A stretch of 64,000 nucleotides of DNA from an uncultured Verrucomicrobiota bacterium (GTDB lineage Bacteria; Verrucomicrobiota; Kiritimatiellia; Kiritimatiellales; Tichowtungiaceae). Below, piece by piece: positions 49,489 through 57,753 of the stretch. The stretch covers positions 46,607 through 110,606 of the forward strand of contig CAIKGD010000040.1 in assembly GCA_903826865.1 (NCBI GenBank), given 5' to 3'. A model generated the notes under the pieces. That model worked only from the letters and a program-made list of their open reading frames with translations, did no database searches and was not told the origin of the DNA. How positions within the stretch are numbered: position 1 is the stretch's first letter; the number at the start of each line of letters is the position of its first letter. A program made the translations under genes and the position numbers.

Positions 49489-49695
49489 ATGAGCGGATGT
49501 GAGACTATTTTACTGGACGCTCAGTTGGAGGCCGTGATAGATAATCACGCTTTTCGCGCCGTATTAGGTAATGGACACCGGTTCACAGCCTATTTTGCGG
49601 TGCGGGACTGGGATAAAAAAATCCTGGAAGGTGGGGATTTTGTGAAGGTGGAAATGTCACCTTACAGTATGAGTACGGGGCGGATTATAATTTAG
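49489..49695 (+). CDS. infA: Translation initiation factor IF-1 (divergent)
   Basis: The 68-residue protein has the S1/OB fold of IF-1: LDAQLEAVIDNHAFRAVLGNGHRFTAYF, GGDFVKVEMSPYSMSTGRIII. Position before rpmJ-rpsM supports the call. It is divergent: the basic GKMRKN-type loop is replaced (VRDWDKKIL) and the usual C-terminal basic tail after GRI is missing. IF-1 occupies the ribosomal A site during initiation. Confidence 0.82.
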   Translation: MSGCETILLDAQLEAVIDNHAFRAVLGNGHRFTAYFAVRDWDKKILEGGDFVKVEMSPYSMSTGRIII

Positions 49696-49702
49696 GTGAA
49701 CT

Positions 49703-49819
49703 ATGAAGGTTAAGGCATCAGTTAAGAAAATCAGCGCTGACGACATCATTGTCCGTCGTAAAGGGCGCGTTTATGTGGTCAACAAACGCAACCCCCGGCA
49801 CAAACAGCGTCAGGGTTAA
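49703..49819 (+). CDS. rpmJ: 50S ribosomal protein L36
   Basis: The 38-residue protein starts [21 protein letters not shown] and ends PRHKQRQG, the diagnostic L36 tail. The three Cys and one His that bind zinc in classical L36 are replaced, so this is the Cys-free form. It is seven bases downstream of infA and 18 bases upstream of rpsM, its usual place. Confidence 0.95.
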   Translation: MKVKASVKKISADDIIVRRKGRVYVVNKRNPRHKQRQG

Positions 49820-49837
49820 AGAAGGAGCAGTTTCATT

Positions 49838-50272
49838 ATGCCTCGCATACTTGGTGTTGATATTCCCGGCAAAAAGCGTCTTGAGTACGCATTGACTTAT
49901 ATTTACGGTCTCGGCCTGACCACTTCGCGTGAAGTGATCGCCAAAGCCGGTCTGGATCCTGCCAAAAAGGCGGATGACCTGACCGACGAAGATGTCACCA
50001 AGCTTACGGCTGTGGTACGTGAAGGTTATACTATCGAAGGGGATCTGCGCCGGGAAATCGGACAGAACATCCGCCGTCTGATTTCCATCAACTGCTACCG
50101 CGGCACCCGTCATCGCCGCGGTCTGCCGGTTCGCGGTCAGCGCACAAAGACCAACGCCCGTACCCGCAAAGGTGTCCGCCGTACTGTTGGTGCGGTGCGC
50201 GGAAAAGAAGCCCGTTCGGCGGCTAAGACGACAACGGCACCGGCTGCGAAAGCACCGGCTGCAGGCAAATAA
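49838..50272 (+). CDS. rpsM: 30S ribosomal protein S13
   Basis: The 144-residue protein has the S13 signature [25 protein letters not shown] and [25 protein letters not shown]. The C-terminal tail is extended by an Ala/Lys/Pro-rich stretch ([14 protein letters not shown]), giving a protein some 20 residues longer than typical. AAGGAG precedes the start. Confidence 0.97.
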   Translation: MPRILGVDIPGKKRLEYALTYIYGLGLTTSREVIAKAGLDPAKKADDLTDEDVTKLTAVVREGYTIEGDLRREIGQNIRRLISINCYRGTRHRRGLPVRGQRTKTNARTRKGVRRTVGAVRGKEARSAAKTTTAPAAKAPAAGK

Positions 50273-50295
50273 ATTTTAACTGAGGAATTCGATTC

Positions 50296-50802
50296 ATGGC
50301 CGAAGAAACCAAACCTGTAGAAGAAGTCGTCGAAGCGGTGGAAGCCGATGTCGCGGAAACTAAAAAACCCTCGCGGCAGAAAGATATTTTTGCGCAGATC
50401 GAGACTGCTCCTGAAGATGACGGCAAACCGAAACGCCGGGCAAAAGGCGCCAAAAACGTGCCTTACGGCATTGCCTTCATCAAAACCACTTTCAACAACT
50501 GCATCGTGTCGCTTACCGACATGAGGGGGCAGGTGATTTCCTGGAGCAGCGCCGGTCGTTGCGGGTTCAAAGGTTCCCGCAAGAGCACCGCGTTTGCCGC
50601 CACCACGGTGGCGCAGGAAGCCGCCCGTGCTGCCATCGGGCACGGAATGAATGAAGTTGAAGTCCGGGTGCAGGGACCGGGTGCAGGCCGCGAGTCGGCG
50701 GTGCGCGCGATTCAGGCGGCCGGTCTTCGTGTTTCAGCTATTAAAGATACCACACCGGTTCCGCATAACGGCTGCCGCCCGAGAAAACAGCGGCGCGTTT
50801 AA
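50296..50802 (+). CDS. rpsK: 30S ribosomal protein S11 with acidic N-terminal extension
   Basis: The canonical S11 begins at about residue 52 ([25 protein letters not shown]) and ends [13 protein letters not shown]. The first 51 residues form an unusual acidic extension ([19 protein letters not shown]) followed by a basic hinge. The total of 168 compares with about 129 in most bacteria. It is 23 bases after rpsM. An internal start would remove the extension, but the ATG 50296 has a TGAGGAA site, so the long form is preferred. Confidence 0.95.
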   Translation: MAEETKPVEEVVEAVEADVAETKKPSRQKDIFAQIETAPEDDGKPKRRAKGAKNVPYGIAFIKTTFNNCIVSLTDMRGQVISWSSAGRCGFKGSRKSTAFAATTVAQEAARAAIGHGMNEVEVRVQGPGAGRESAVRAIQAAGLRVSAIKDTTPVPHNGCRPRKQRRV

Positions 50803-50868
50803 GCGGACGGAACAAATACATCAACACCATACGAACCGATTAATGCCCGGTTCTGGGAGGAAAAGACA

Positions 50869-51876
50869 ATGCCAATCAGACTAGGTCGTTTCGAAATGCC
50901 TAAGCGGGTCGTCAAAGACGAAACCGCATCCACCGCCACTTACGGCAAATTCATTGCTGAACCGTTTGAAGCCGGCTACGGCCGCACCATCGGTAACTCC
51001 ATGCGCCGCGTGCTGCTCTCCTCTTTGGAAGGCACGGGGATATCGTCGGTTAAAATCCACGGGGCTCCGCACGAATTCTGCAACCTGCCGGGCGTCGTCG
51101 AGGATGTAACCGACATCGTTCTTAACCTGAAAAAAGTTTTGTTCAGATCCTATACCCGCGAACCCCAGCGCCTGAAGATCAGTGTCAAAGGACCGGGTGA
51201 GGTTACGGCGGCGGATATTCAGGGCAACGAAAGCATTCAGATCATCAACCCTGATCATCACATCGCTACGCTCGACACTAATGGCAAGTTTGAAGTTGAA
51301 ATCGAAACCCGTGTCGGCCGCGGCTACTGCCCGGCGGAAGGCAACAAGAAGGAAGATCAGGAAATCGGTGTGATCCCGATCGACTCGCTCTTTTCCCCGG
51401 TTTCCCGCGTGAAATACGACGTAGAACACTGCCGCGTCGGACGCCGCACGGACTACGACAAACTTATCATCGAAATCTGGACTGACGGACGCGTGACACC
51501 TGATGATGCACTGACTATGTCCGCCGCCATCCTGCGTCATCACCTCGACATCTTCGTCAGCTACGACAAAGATCTGATCGAGTTCGAAGCCAGCGAAAAA
51601 CAAATTGATATCGAAAAAGAAGATTTGCGCCGCAAACTCAATATCAGTGTTAACGAAATTGAACTGAGCGTTCGCGCTGCCAACTGCCTCAACAACGCCA
51701 ACATTACCACCGTCGGTGAACTGGCGCAGAAGACGGAAGCCGAAATGCTCAAGTACCGTAACTTCGGTAAGAAATCGCTGAATGAGATCAAGCAGAAGAT
51801 TCTGGATATGGGTCTGTCGCTCGGCATGACCTTTGATGCTGATCTGCTTAAGCCGCCGGTCAAAGACGCTGAATAG
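50869..51876 (+). CDS. rpoA: DNA-directed RNA polymerase subunit alpha
   Basis: The 335-residue protein contains the alpha N-terminal dimer domain (FEAGYGRTIGNSMRRVLLSSLEG, GAPHEFCNLPGVVEDVTDIVLNLK, RVGRGYCPAEGNK) and the C-terminal domain (about 265-325: LSVRAANCLNNANITTVGELAQKTEAEML, NFGKKSLNEIK) that contacts DNA and activators. GGGAGG lies upstream. The gene rpsD, normally between rpsK and rpoA, is absent here. Confidence 0.97.
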   Translation: MPIRLGRFEMPKRVVKDETASTATYGKFIAEPFEAGYGRTIGNSMRRVLLSSLEGTGISSVKIHGAPHEFCNLPGVVEDVTDIVLNLKKVLFRSYTREPQRLKISVKGPGEVTAADIQGNESIQIINPDHHIATLDTNGKFEVEIETRVGRGYCPAEGNKKEDQEIGVIPIDSLFSPVSRVKYDVEHCRVGRRTDYDKLIIEIWTDGRVTPDDALTMSAAILRHHLDIFVSYDKDLIEFEASEKQIDIEKEDLRRKLNISVNEIELSVRAANCLNNANITTVGELAQKTEAEMLKYRNFGKKSLNEIKQKILDMGLSLGMTFDADLLKPPVKDAE

Positions 51877-51896
51877 TTTAGAAAACGAGGATCATC

Positions 51897-52277
51897 ATGA
51901 GACATCTTAAGAAAACAGTTAAACTCGGCCGGACCGGTGCCCATCGCGATGCGATGCTGGCTAATCAGGTGTGCAGCCTGATTGCCGAGCGCCGCATTAA
52001 AACCACTCTTGCTAAAGCCAAGGCGACCCGTTCGCTGGCCGAAAAAATGGTCACACTCGGCAAAGCAGGAACGCTGGCGGCCCGCCGTCAGGCGCTCGCC
52101 GTGATCAAACAGCCCGCACAGGTTAAAGTGCTGTTTGAAAAAATCGCGCCCGGCTTCACCGGTCGCGCCGGCGGATATACACGGATTACCAAACTCGGCC
52201 CGCGGATGAGTGATGCATCCGAAATGGTTATTCTTGAATGGGTTGAAACTTCTGAACCGGTCGAAAGCGTAAAGTAA
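51897..52277 (+). CDS. rplQ: 50S ribosomal protein L17
   Basis: The 126-residue protein starts MRHLKKTVKLGRTGAHRDAM and has LANQVCSLIAERRIKTTLAKAKATRSLAEKMV and GGYTRITKLGPRMSDASEMVILE, all L17 hallmarks. It is 20 bases after rpoA and ends the operon before a strong terminator. Confidence 0.97.
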   Translation: MRHLKKTVKLGRTGAHRDAMLANQVCSLIAERRIKTTLAKAKATRSLAEKMVTLGKAGTLAARRQALAVIKQPAQVKVLFEKIAPGFTGRAGGYTRITKLGPRMSDASEMVILEWVETSEPVESVK

Positions 52278-52300
52278 GACTGAGGGAGAATTCCTTATGA

Positions 52301-52336
52301 AAAAAGCCTCTTAAGCAACAGCTTAGGGGGCTTTTT
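52301..52336 (+). terminator. Rho-independent terminator of the ribosomal operon
   Basis: AAAAAGCCTCTTAAGC pairs with GCTTAGGGGGCTTTTT (with G-T pairs) around AACA, ending in a T run. It lies 24 bases after rplQ. Confidence 0.85.
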
Positions 52337-52382
52337 GGTTGTCAGGAACGGTTTTTTGTCAAATGGAAAGGGTTTCGAAAAA

Positions 52383-53363
52383 ATGAGTCGCAGTGAATTT
52401 ATTCAGACGGTTATTAATAAAGCCAAAGCAAACCAGCGTACGATCATACTTCCTGAAGGAGCCGATGAGCGCGTAACTGCCGCCGCTAACATGATTACCG
52501 AAGAGGGAATCGCAAAGGTTATTGTTCTGGGAGATGAAAAGACCGCCGCGCGCGTCGGCAATGGTGTAACGGTCATCAATCCGCAAACGTCCGATAAGCT
52601 TGAAGGTTACGCCGCCGCCTTCTGTGAGTTGCGCAAGAGCAAAGGAATTACCCTTGAGCAGGCCCGCAAAGACGTCAGGCACATCAATTATTTCGGTATG
52701 ATGATGGTTCAGAACGGCGAAGCCGACGGGCTGGTTTCCGGCGCGGCGCATTCCACCGCCGACACGGTGCGTCCGGCGCTGCAAATCATTAAATCCGCCG
52801 AAAAAGGCGCCATTATTTCCAGCGTGTTTTTCATGTGCGTAAACAATGTACCTTACATTTTTTCCGACTGCGGTCTGGTTGAAAATCCGGATGCGGATCA
52901 GCTGGCGCAGATTGCTGTGCAAAGCGCGCGGACGGCCCTGCAGTTTAATATTCCGGCCAACGTCGCACTGCTTTCCTATTCAACCAAAGGATCGGCCTCC
53001 AGTCCGCTGGTCGACAAGGTGATCGAAGCTACGGCAAAAGCTAAAGAGCTGCTGAAAAAAACAATGCCCGGTGCGCCGGTTAAGCTGGACGGCGAATTGC
53101 AGGTTGATGCTGCTATTGTTCCCAAGGTGGCTAAAAGCAAAGCGCCGCAAAGCGAACTGGCCGGCGAAGCGCGCGTACTGATTTTCCCTGATCTCAACGC
53201 CGGCAACATGGCCTACAAGCTGGTGCAGCGTCTCGGCGGCGCCGAAGCGTACGGCCCGGTGCTTCAAGGACTAAAAAAGCCGGTGAATGATCTTTCCCGC
53301 GGGTGCAGTTCAGAGGACATTCTCGGAGTTGCAGCGATTACGGCGGTGCAATCACTGAAATAA
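52383..53363 (+). CDS. pta: Phosphate acetyltransferase
   Basis: ATG 52383, with AAGGG upstream, gives 326 residues of the short Pta type, without the DRTGG regulatory domain. Motifs: TIILPEGADERVTAAANM, NYFGMMMVQNGEADGLVSGAAHSTADTVRPALQI, VALLSYSTKGSA and VLIFPDLNAGNMAYKLVQRLGGAEAYGP. It makes acetyl phosphate from acetyl-CoA and forms the acetate fermentation pair with ackA 21 bases downstream. Confidence 0.95.
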   Translation: MSRSEFIQTVINKAKANQRTIILPEGADERVTAAANMITEEGIAKVIVLGDEKTAARVGNGVTVINPQTSDKLEGYAAAFCELRKSKGITLEQARKDVRHINYFGMMMVQNGEADGLVSGAAHSTADTVRPALQIIKSAEKGAIISSVFFMCVNNVPYIFSDCGLVENPDADQLAQIAVQSARTALQFNIPANVALLSYSTKGSASSPLVDKVIEATAKAKELLKKTMPGAPVKLDGELQVDAAIVPKVAKSKAPQSELAGEARVLIFPDLNAGNMAYKLVQRLGGAEAYGPVLQGLKKPVNDLSRGCSSEDILGVAAITAVQSLK

Positions 53364-53384
53364 TTAATGTAAACAGGTTGAAAA

Positions 53385-54593
53385 ATGAAAATTCTGGTCA
53401 TCAACTCAGGTTCTTCTTCCATCAAATACAAGCTCTACGAGTCCACCGGCGATAATCATGATTTCAAGGTGCTTGCGCAGGGCGGAGCAGAACGGATCGG
53501 CATTTCCGGTGCCAGCGTAGACTGCAAAAAAACCGGTTGCGAAAAAGAGCATCAGTATCTGGATCTGCCGGATCACAAAAAGGCGATCAACGCCATTTTT
53601 CAGATGCTGACCGAACCTGAAAAGGGAGTTTTGAAGAGTCTGAGCGAGCTGTCCGGTGTCGGGCACCGCGTGGTGCATGGCGGTGAGGATTTCACCGGTT
53701 CCGTTCTGATCACCGGCGATGTAGTTGCCGCCATTCGTAAAAACTCGGTGCTCGCTCCTTTGCATAATCCTCCGAATCTGATGGGTATTCAGGCCATTCA
53801 CGAACTGTATCCCGATATGCCTCAGGTTGCCGTGTTTGACACAGCGATCCACCAGACCATGCCGCCTAAAGCCTATCTGTACGGTCTGCCGAAAGAGCAG
53901 TACACAGTCCATAAAATCCGCCGCTACGGGTTTCACGGAACCTCGCACGGCTATGTTGCAAAACAGGCGGCCAAGGAACTGAACCGCCCGTTTGAGAAAC
54001 TTAAAATCATTACCTGCCATCTTGGTAATGGAGGCTCTATTACCGCTTTCGACGGCGGGAAATCGGTGGACACCTCTATGGGGCTCACACCGCTCGCCGG
54101 TATTCTCATGGGCACCCGCTCCGGCGACCTTGATCCCTACATCCCGCTGCACATCATGGAAACCCAGGGGCTCAGCAGTGAACAGGTCAGTGCTATGATG
54201 AACAAGCAGGGCGGTCTGCTGGGACTTTGCGGCCAGCGCGACATGCGCGATGTTCTGGAGGGTTACGAAAAAGGCTACGAAGGCTGCATTGAGGCCCTTG
54301 ATATTTTCGTATATGCCATTCAAAAATATATCGGAGCCTATGCCGCCGCCATGAATGGCGTGAATGTCATTGTTTTCACGGCCGGTATCGGCGAAAACGT
54401 CCCGCAGGTTCGCGAAAAAGTTCTGGCAAACTTCGGTTACCTCGGTCTCAAAGTCGACAAACGGGCTAATAAGGCCAACAAGACGGTTATCACGTCTGCA
54501 ATCTCCAAGGTTAAAGCGCTGGTTATTCATACCGACGAAGAAAAAGTCATTGCCTCGGACACCTTCGACATTCTTAAAGCGAAAAAGAAATGA
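53385..54593 (+). CDS. ackA: Acetate kinase
   Basis: The 402-residue protein shows the signatures LVINSGSSSIKYKLYE, VGHRVVHGGE, FDTAIHQTMPPKAYLYGLP, GFHGTSHGYVA, NGGSITAFDGGKSVDTSMG and FTAGIGENVPQVRE. It converts acetyl phosphate and ADP to acetate and ATP. It is paired with pta, and the orn start overlaps its stop (ATGA). Normal length and complete active site. Confidence 0.97.
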   Translation: MKILVINSGSSSIKYKLYESTGDNHDFKVLAQGGAERIGISGASVDCKKTGCEKEHQYLDLPDHKKAINAIFQMLTEPEKGVLKSLSELSGVGHRVVHGGEDFTGSVLITGDVVAAIRKNSVLAPLHNPPNLMGIQAIHELYPDMPQVAVFDTAIHQTMPPKAYLYGLPKEQYTVHKIRRYGFHGTSHGYVAKQAAKELNRPFEKLKIITCHLGNGGSITAFDGGKSVDTSMGLTPLAGILMGTRSGDLDPYIPLHIMETQGLSSEQVSAMMNKQGGLLGLCGQRDMRDVLEGYEKGYEGCIEALDIFVYAIQKYIGAYAAAMNGVNVIVFTAGIGENVPQVREKVLANFGYLGLKVDKRANKANKTVITSAISKVKALVIHTDEEKVIASDTFDILKAKKK

Positions 54594-55204
54594 GCCGGAA
54601 AGCGTCCACAGCCTACGTCTGGTTCGACACCGAGTTTACCTCTCTCGAACTTGACGAGGCGCTTCTGCTTCAGGTCGCTGTCATGCTGACGGATAAAGAC
54701 CTCAAACGCATTACGCCGCCGGAAGAAGATATTAATTTCTACATTCGCCTGCCCGAAAATGCGCAACTCAGCCCGTGGGTGGAAAAAAACCTGCCGGAGT
54801 TGGTTAAGAAATGCCGGTCGAATACCGCTGTTCCGGTCGAAGAAGTGGACGCTAAACTGACCGCCTTTATTGACCGCTGGTGCGGAACACCGAACAAAAC
54901 GGTTCAAAAAAGACCGCTCATGGCCGGCAACAGCATTCACACCGACTGGATGCTCGCGCGTAAATTTTTTCCGGCCTTCACCGGGCGGCTGCACTACCGT
55001 CTGCTGGATGTCTCTGCGCTGAAAATCCAATGGCTCGATCTGACGGACGGAGAAGAATTTAAAAAGGACGATCCGAAGACCATCAAAAAATATTTTCCGG
55101 AAGCCGATCTGCGCCGTTTGCGCCAGCATGATGCCTGCTATGACATCGTCGCTTCCGCCGCCGAACTCGCCTACTACCGGGCGCACATGAAATTTACTGC
55201 CTGA
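54590..55204 (+). CDS. orn: Oligoribonuclease-like DEDD exonuclease
   Basis: The 204-residue protein has the DEDDh exonuclease motifs: VWFDTEFTSLELDEALLLQVA (motif I D/E), AGNSIHTDWMLARKFFP (motif II D), RLLDVSALK and HDACYDIVASAAELAYYR (motif III H/D). Family members degrade 2-5-mer RNA and pGpG. The first motif reads DTEFTSL rather than DLEMTGL, so it is a divergent Orn. It overlaps ackA in an ATGA junction and converges on thyX. Confidence 0.8.
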   Translation: MSRKASTAYVWFDTEFTSLELDEALLLQVAVMLTDKDLKRITPPEEDINFYIRLPENAQLSPWVEKNLPELVKKCRSNTAVPVEEVDAKLTAFIDRWCGTPNKTVQKRPLMAGNSIHTDWMLARKFFPAFTGRLHYRLLDVSALKIQWLDLTDGEEFKKDDPKTIKKYFPEADLRRLRQHDACYDIVASAAELAYYRAHMKFTA

Positions 55205-55221
55205 TTTTGCGGGCAGTGAAA

Positions 55222-56076
55222 TTATTCAGCCGGTTTTTCGAAGAGGGAGAGATTCCCTTTGAGTTTGTCTTCGAATTCGGCGAGGCGGCGGCCTTCAAGC
55301 GGATTCGGTTTACCAGCCAGCAATGCGTTGATGGCGGCGATCTCATCGCTTGAAAATTTGGCACCGCGCAGGATGTGCCGTTCGAAAGATTCGTAGGCCA
55401 GCGGACAGACCGCCTTGACGATTCTGGCGATGGCGCGGGCGTATTCCTGAATTTCCCACTGGGCGTGCGAGTCCATCCGCAGTTTGAGGAAATGCAGCAT
55501 GTTTTTGAGATCCATCTGCCAGTACCACTCGGTGTACATCGAGAGCGGCAGATTGATGCGCGCCAGTTCGCGGGCGATGCCGTCATCGAGAATTTCTGTA
55601 TAGTTGGCGAAGCTGGCGGACTGATCTTTCTTGAGCAGTTCGAGCACTTTGTTCTGCAGTTCAACCGGGACGGCCTCTTTCTCGCGACCCTGTTTGTTGT
55701 CGGTGCTTTGCAGACTGATCTGGTTGCGCGGCGGAAGATAGAATTCATCTTTCATGACGCTGTAGCGCCCGGAAATCTCATTCAATCGCGCGGTGCGGTG
55801 GCGGATCCACTGGCGGGCGACGAAGATCGGCATTTTGCAGTGGAGTTCGAAGATGACGTGTTCAAAAGGCGAAGTATGTTCGTGGCGCAGCAGGTAATCG
55901 ATGAGACCCGAGTCCTGCCGGATAGTTTTGGTGCCTTCTCCGTAGGAAACGCGGGCGGTTTGAACGATGCGGGCATCGCCGCCCATGTAATCCACCAGCC
56001 GGACAAATCCTTTATCGAGGACTTTGATTTCCTGATCGAGCAGTTTTTCAGCTTCTGGAACGGTGACATGCGACAT
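55222..56076 (-). CDS. thyX: FAD-dependent thymidylate synthase
   Basis: ATG 56076, with GGAGG six bases upstream, gives 284 residues. The ThyX motif RHRTARLNEISGRYS (RHRX7S) is present, with VRLVDYMGGDARIVQTARVSY and HTSPFEHVIFELHCKMPIFVARQ, and the C-terminal RMDSHAQWEIQEYARAI-like stretch. ThyX makes dTMP using FAD and NADPH and replaces ThyA. Upstream bases 56089-56122 carry a faint 7-base periodicity. Confidence 0.96.
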   Translation of the reverse strand: MSHVTVPEAEKLLDQEIKVLDKGFVRLVDYMGGDARIVQTARVSYGEGTKTIRQDSGLIDYLLRHEHTSPFEHVIFELHCKMPIFVARQWIRHRTARLNEISGRYSVMKDEFYLPPRNQISLQSTDNKQGREKEAVPVELQNKVLELLKKDQSASFANYTEILDDGIARELARINLPLSMYTEWYWQMDLKNMLHFLKLRMDSHAQWEIQEYARAIARIVKAVCPLAYESFERHILRGAKFSSDEIAAINALLAGKPNPLEGRRLAEFEDKLKGNLSLFEKPAE

Positions 56077-56088
56077 TAATGACCTCCA

Positions 56089-56122
56089 TGGAGTACTGGG
56101 ATGCCGGATGATGGAGTAATGA
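56089..56122. repeat. Weak heptanucleotide-periodic tract upstream of thyX
   Basis: Units tggagta, ctgggat, gccggat, gatggag and taatgaa align with G at the same column. It is short and may be coincidence, but it resembles the three in-gene elements. Confidence 0.35.
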
Positions 56123-56226
56123 AGATTTTGATTCAAACAATTTGAAAAATTTGGTTGATATAAAAAAATAATAACGCATCATAAGCGCATCATAAAAATA
56201 TAAAGTGTTCACATTGGTGATGCGTT

Positions 56227-56415
56227 ATGGTTACATTTGAAGGAACTGGAGTAAAAAATCTGAAGCTGCGCGGTGGAATCTACTACTGGCGGCAGAAGAT
56301 TGGCGGCGTTCAGTATTCGGAATCGCTCCAGACTGCTAAACGTGATGAGGCAATTAAACGAATGGCTGAAAAAGTACATACAGCGAAGAGCGGAGAGGTT
56401 TTAAAGGAGAAAAAA
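56227..56415 (+). pseudogene. Integrase N-terminal remnant in frame with the aldolase-like gene
   Basis: The 63 codons from ATG 56227 encode TGVKNLKLRGGIYYWRQKIG and YSESLQTAKRDEAIKRMAEK. This pattern (NL-x-RG-x-YYWR...SL-T-x-x-x-x-A) is typical of the arm-binding N-terminus of tyrosine recombinases. No core or catalytic domain follows; the frame runs directly into the downstream gene, which has its own AAAGGAG site. It is probably what is left of an element near tRNA-Leu. Confidence 0.55.
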
Positions 56416-57393
56416 ATGACAAAACAGCAGGATACAAGTACGGGGTGGGTTGATTACTGGCCGCAACTGAAGGTGCTCGACTGCACGATTCGTGACGGCG
56501 GACTGATGAACAACCACCAGTTCAGCGATGAATTTGTGCGGGGTGTACATAAGGCACTGGTTGCCTCCGGTGTGGACTACATGGAAGTCGGTTACAAGGC
56601 TGACAAAAAACTATTCAGCCCCAGTGAGTATGGTGCGTGGAAATCCTGTACGGAAGATACTCTAAACCGCTTTTTCGGCGACGAAGATCCCGGCGTTAAA
56701 ATCAGTGTGATGGTGGATATCGGGAGAACCGATGAAGAGGATATCAAGCCTTGTGACCAGAGTGTGATCGATTTGATCCGTGTGGCTTGTTACATCCATC
56801 AGATTCCTGCTGCGCTCGATATGGTCAAAGCAGCCAAAGATAAAGGTTATGAAGTCTCTGTGAATCTAATGGCTATTTCCACCGTGCCTGAGTTTGAGCT
56901 GAACAAAGGACTTGAGATGATCGGCAAAAGCGAAACAGATATGGTGTACCTCGTCGATAGCTTTGGCTCGCTTTACTTTGAGCAGATCGGCGACTTGATG
57001 CGCCGTTATCTCGATGCAATGGGCAAGAGCAAGCAGGTCGGCATCCATGCGCATAACAATCAGCAAATGGCCTACGCCAACACGATCTTCGCCGCCATCC
57101 ACGGCGCGACGATGCTCGACTCGACCATTGACGGCCTCGGCCGGGGCGCAGGTAACTGCCCGACCGAACTGCTGCTTGGCTTTCTGCGCAATCCGAAGTT
57201 CAAACAGCGGCCGATTATTGAAGCGGTTGAGAAACTGACATTGCCGCTTCGCGATCAGATAGACTGGGGCTACAGCATCCCGTACATGATTTCCGGACAG
57301 ATGAACGAGCATCCGCGCTCGGCCATGAAACTGCGCGAGAGCGACAAGAAAAATGAATTTGTCCGTTTTTATGATGAAATAACCGGCCAATAA
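56416..57393 (+). CDS. Aldolase/HMGL-like (DRE-TIM) enzyme
   Basis: ATG 56416, preceded by AAAGGAGA, gives 325 residues. The TIM barrel carries LKVLDCTIRDGGLMNNHQF (metal and catalytic D/R), GVDYMEVGYKADKK, VYLVDSFGSLYFEQI, HAHNNQQMAYANT (metal His-x-His) and STIDGLGRGAGNCPTEL. Relatives include isopropylmalate synthases and 4-hydroxy-2-oxovalerate aldolases; sequence alone does not name the substrate. An integrase remnant lies directly upstream in the same frame, and a terminator follows. Confidence 0.85.
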   Translation: MTKQQDTSTGWVDYWPQLKVLDCTIRDGGLMNNHQFSDEFVRGVHKALVASGVDYMEVGYKADKKLFSPSEYGAWKSCTEDTLNRFFGDEDPGVKISVMVDIGRTDEEDIKPCDQSVIDLIRVACYIHQIPAALDMVKAAKDKGYEVSVNLMAISTVPEFELNKGLEMIGKSETDMVYLVDSFGSLYFEQIGDLMRRYLDAMGKSKQVGIHAHNNQQMAYANTIFAAIHGATMLDSTIDGLGRGAGNCPTELLLGFLRNPKFKQRPIIEAVEKLTLPLRDQIDWGYSIPYMISGQMNEHPRSAMKLRESDKKNEFVRFYDEITGQ

Positions 57394-57412
57394 GAACATG
57401 TGAGCGAATATG

Positions 57413-57446
57413 AAAGCCCCTGCTTGCAAAAGGCAGGGGCTTTTTC
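57413..57446 (+). terminator. Rho-independent terminator of the aldolase gene
   Basis: AGCCCCTGC (57415-57423) pairs with GCAGGGGCT (57433-57441) and is followed by TTTTC. It separates the aldolase gene from tRNA-Leu. Confidence 0.88.
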
Positions 57447-57468
57447 TATCTTCACCCCTTCTCACGAC

Positions 57469-57550
57469 GCCGGAGTGGCGGAATTGGTAGACGCACTGGA
57501 CTCAAAATCCAGCGGTGCAAACCGTGAGGGTTCGAGTCCCTCCTCCGGCA
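57469..57550 (+). tRNA. tRNA-Leu (anticodon CAA)
   Basis: Acceptor GCCGGAG pairs with CTCCGGC, with discriminator A. The anticodon stem CTGGA/TCCAG holds loop CTCAAAA, anticodon CAA (codon UUG). A short variable arm (CGGTGCAAACCG) and T arm GGGTTCGAGTCCC are present. CCA is not encoded. The following 57551-57720 stretch holds no gene. Confidence 0.94.
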
Positions 57551-57720
57551 GTTTTCTCCCTTTGACCCATGACGGGTCAAACTGATGTCACAAAGTCCTT
57601 TATTATTAGGGTTTTCTGTCTTGAACCATCCCTTTTGAGGGACTCGCCGAGACTGCAAAAGTCGGCTTTCGGGTGGCGTCAGGAGGGACACTTTTTCCCA
57701 AGGTTTGGAAAAACGGACTT

Positions 57721-57748
57721 TTTCCGGCGGGCTAAAGTGTCGTATTAT
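57721..57748 (+). promoter_or_regulatory. Promoter with -10 box close to start codon (phoH2)
   Basis: TTTCCG (57721) and TATTAT (57743) are 16 bases apart; ATG 57754 comes five bases after the -10 box. No Shine-Dalgarno sequence is present. A TTTTTCC/GGAAAAA inverted repeat lies at 57692-57713. Confidence 0.5.
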
Positions 57749-57753
57749 CCGAC

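Noticed and set aside
53406..54530. A 374-codon frame antisense to ackA, and similar long frames antisense to htpG and the ABC-F gene
   Set aside because: High-GC genes with strong third-position bias produce long antisense frames; the sense genes are unambiguous.
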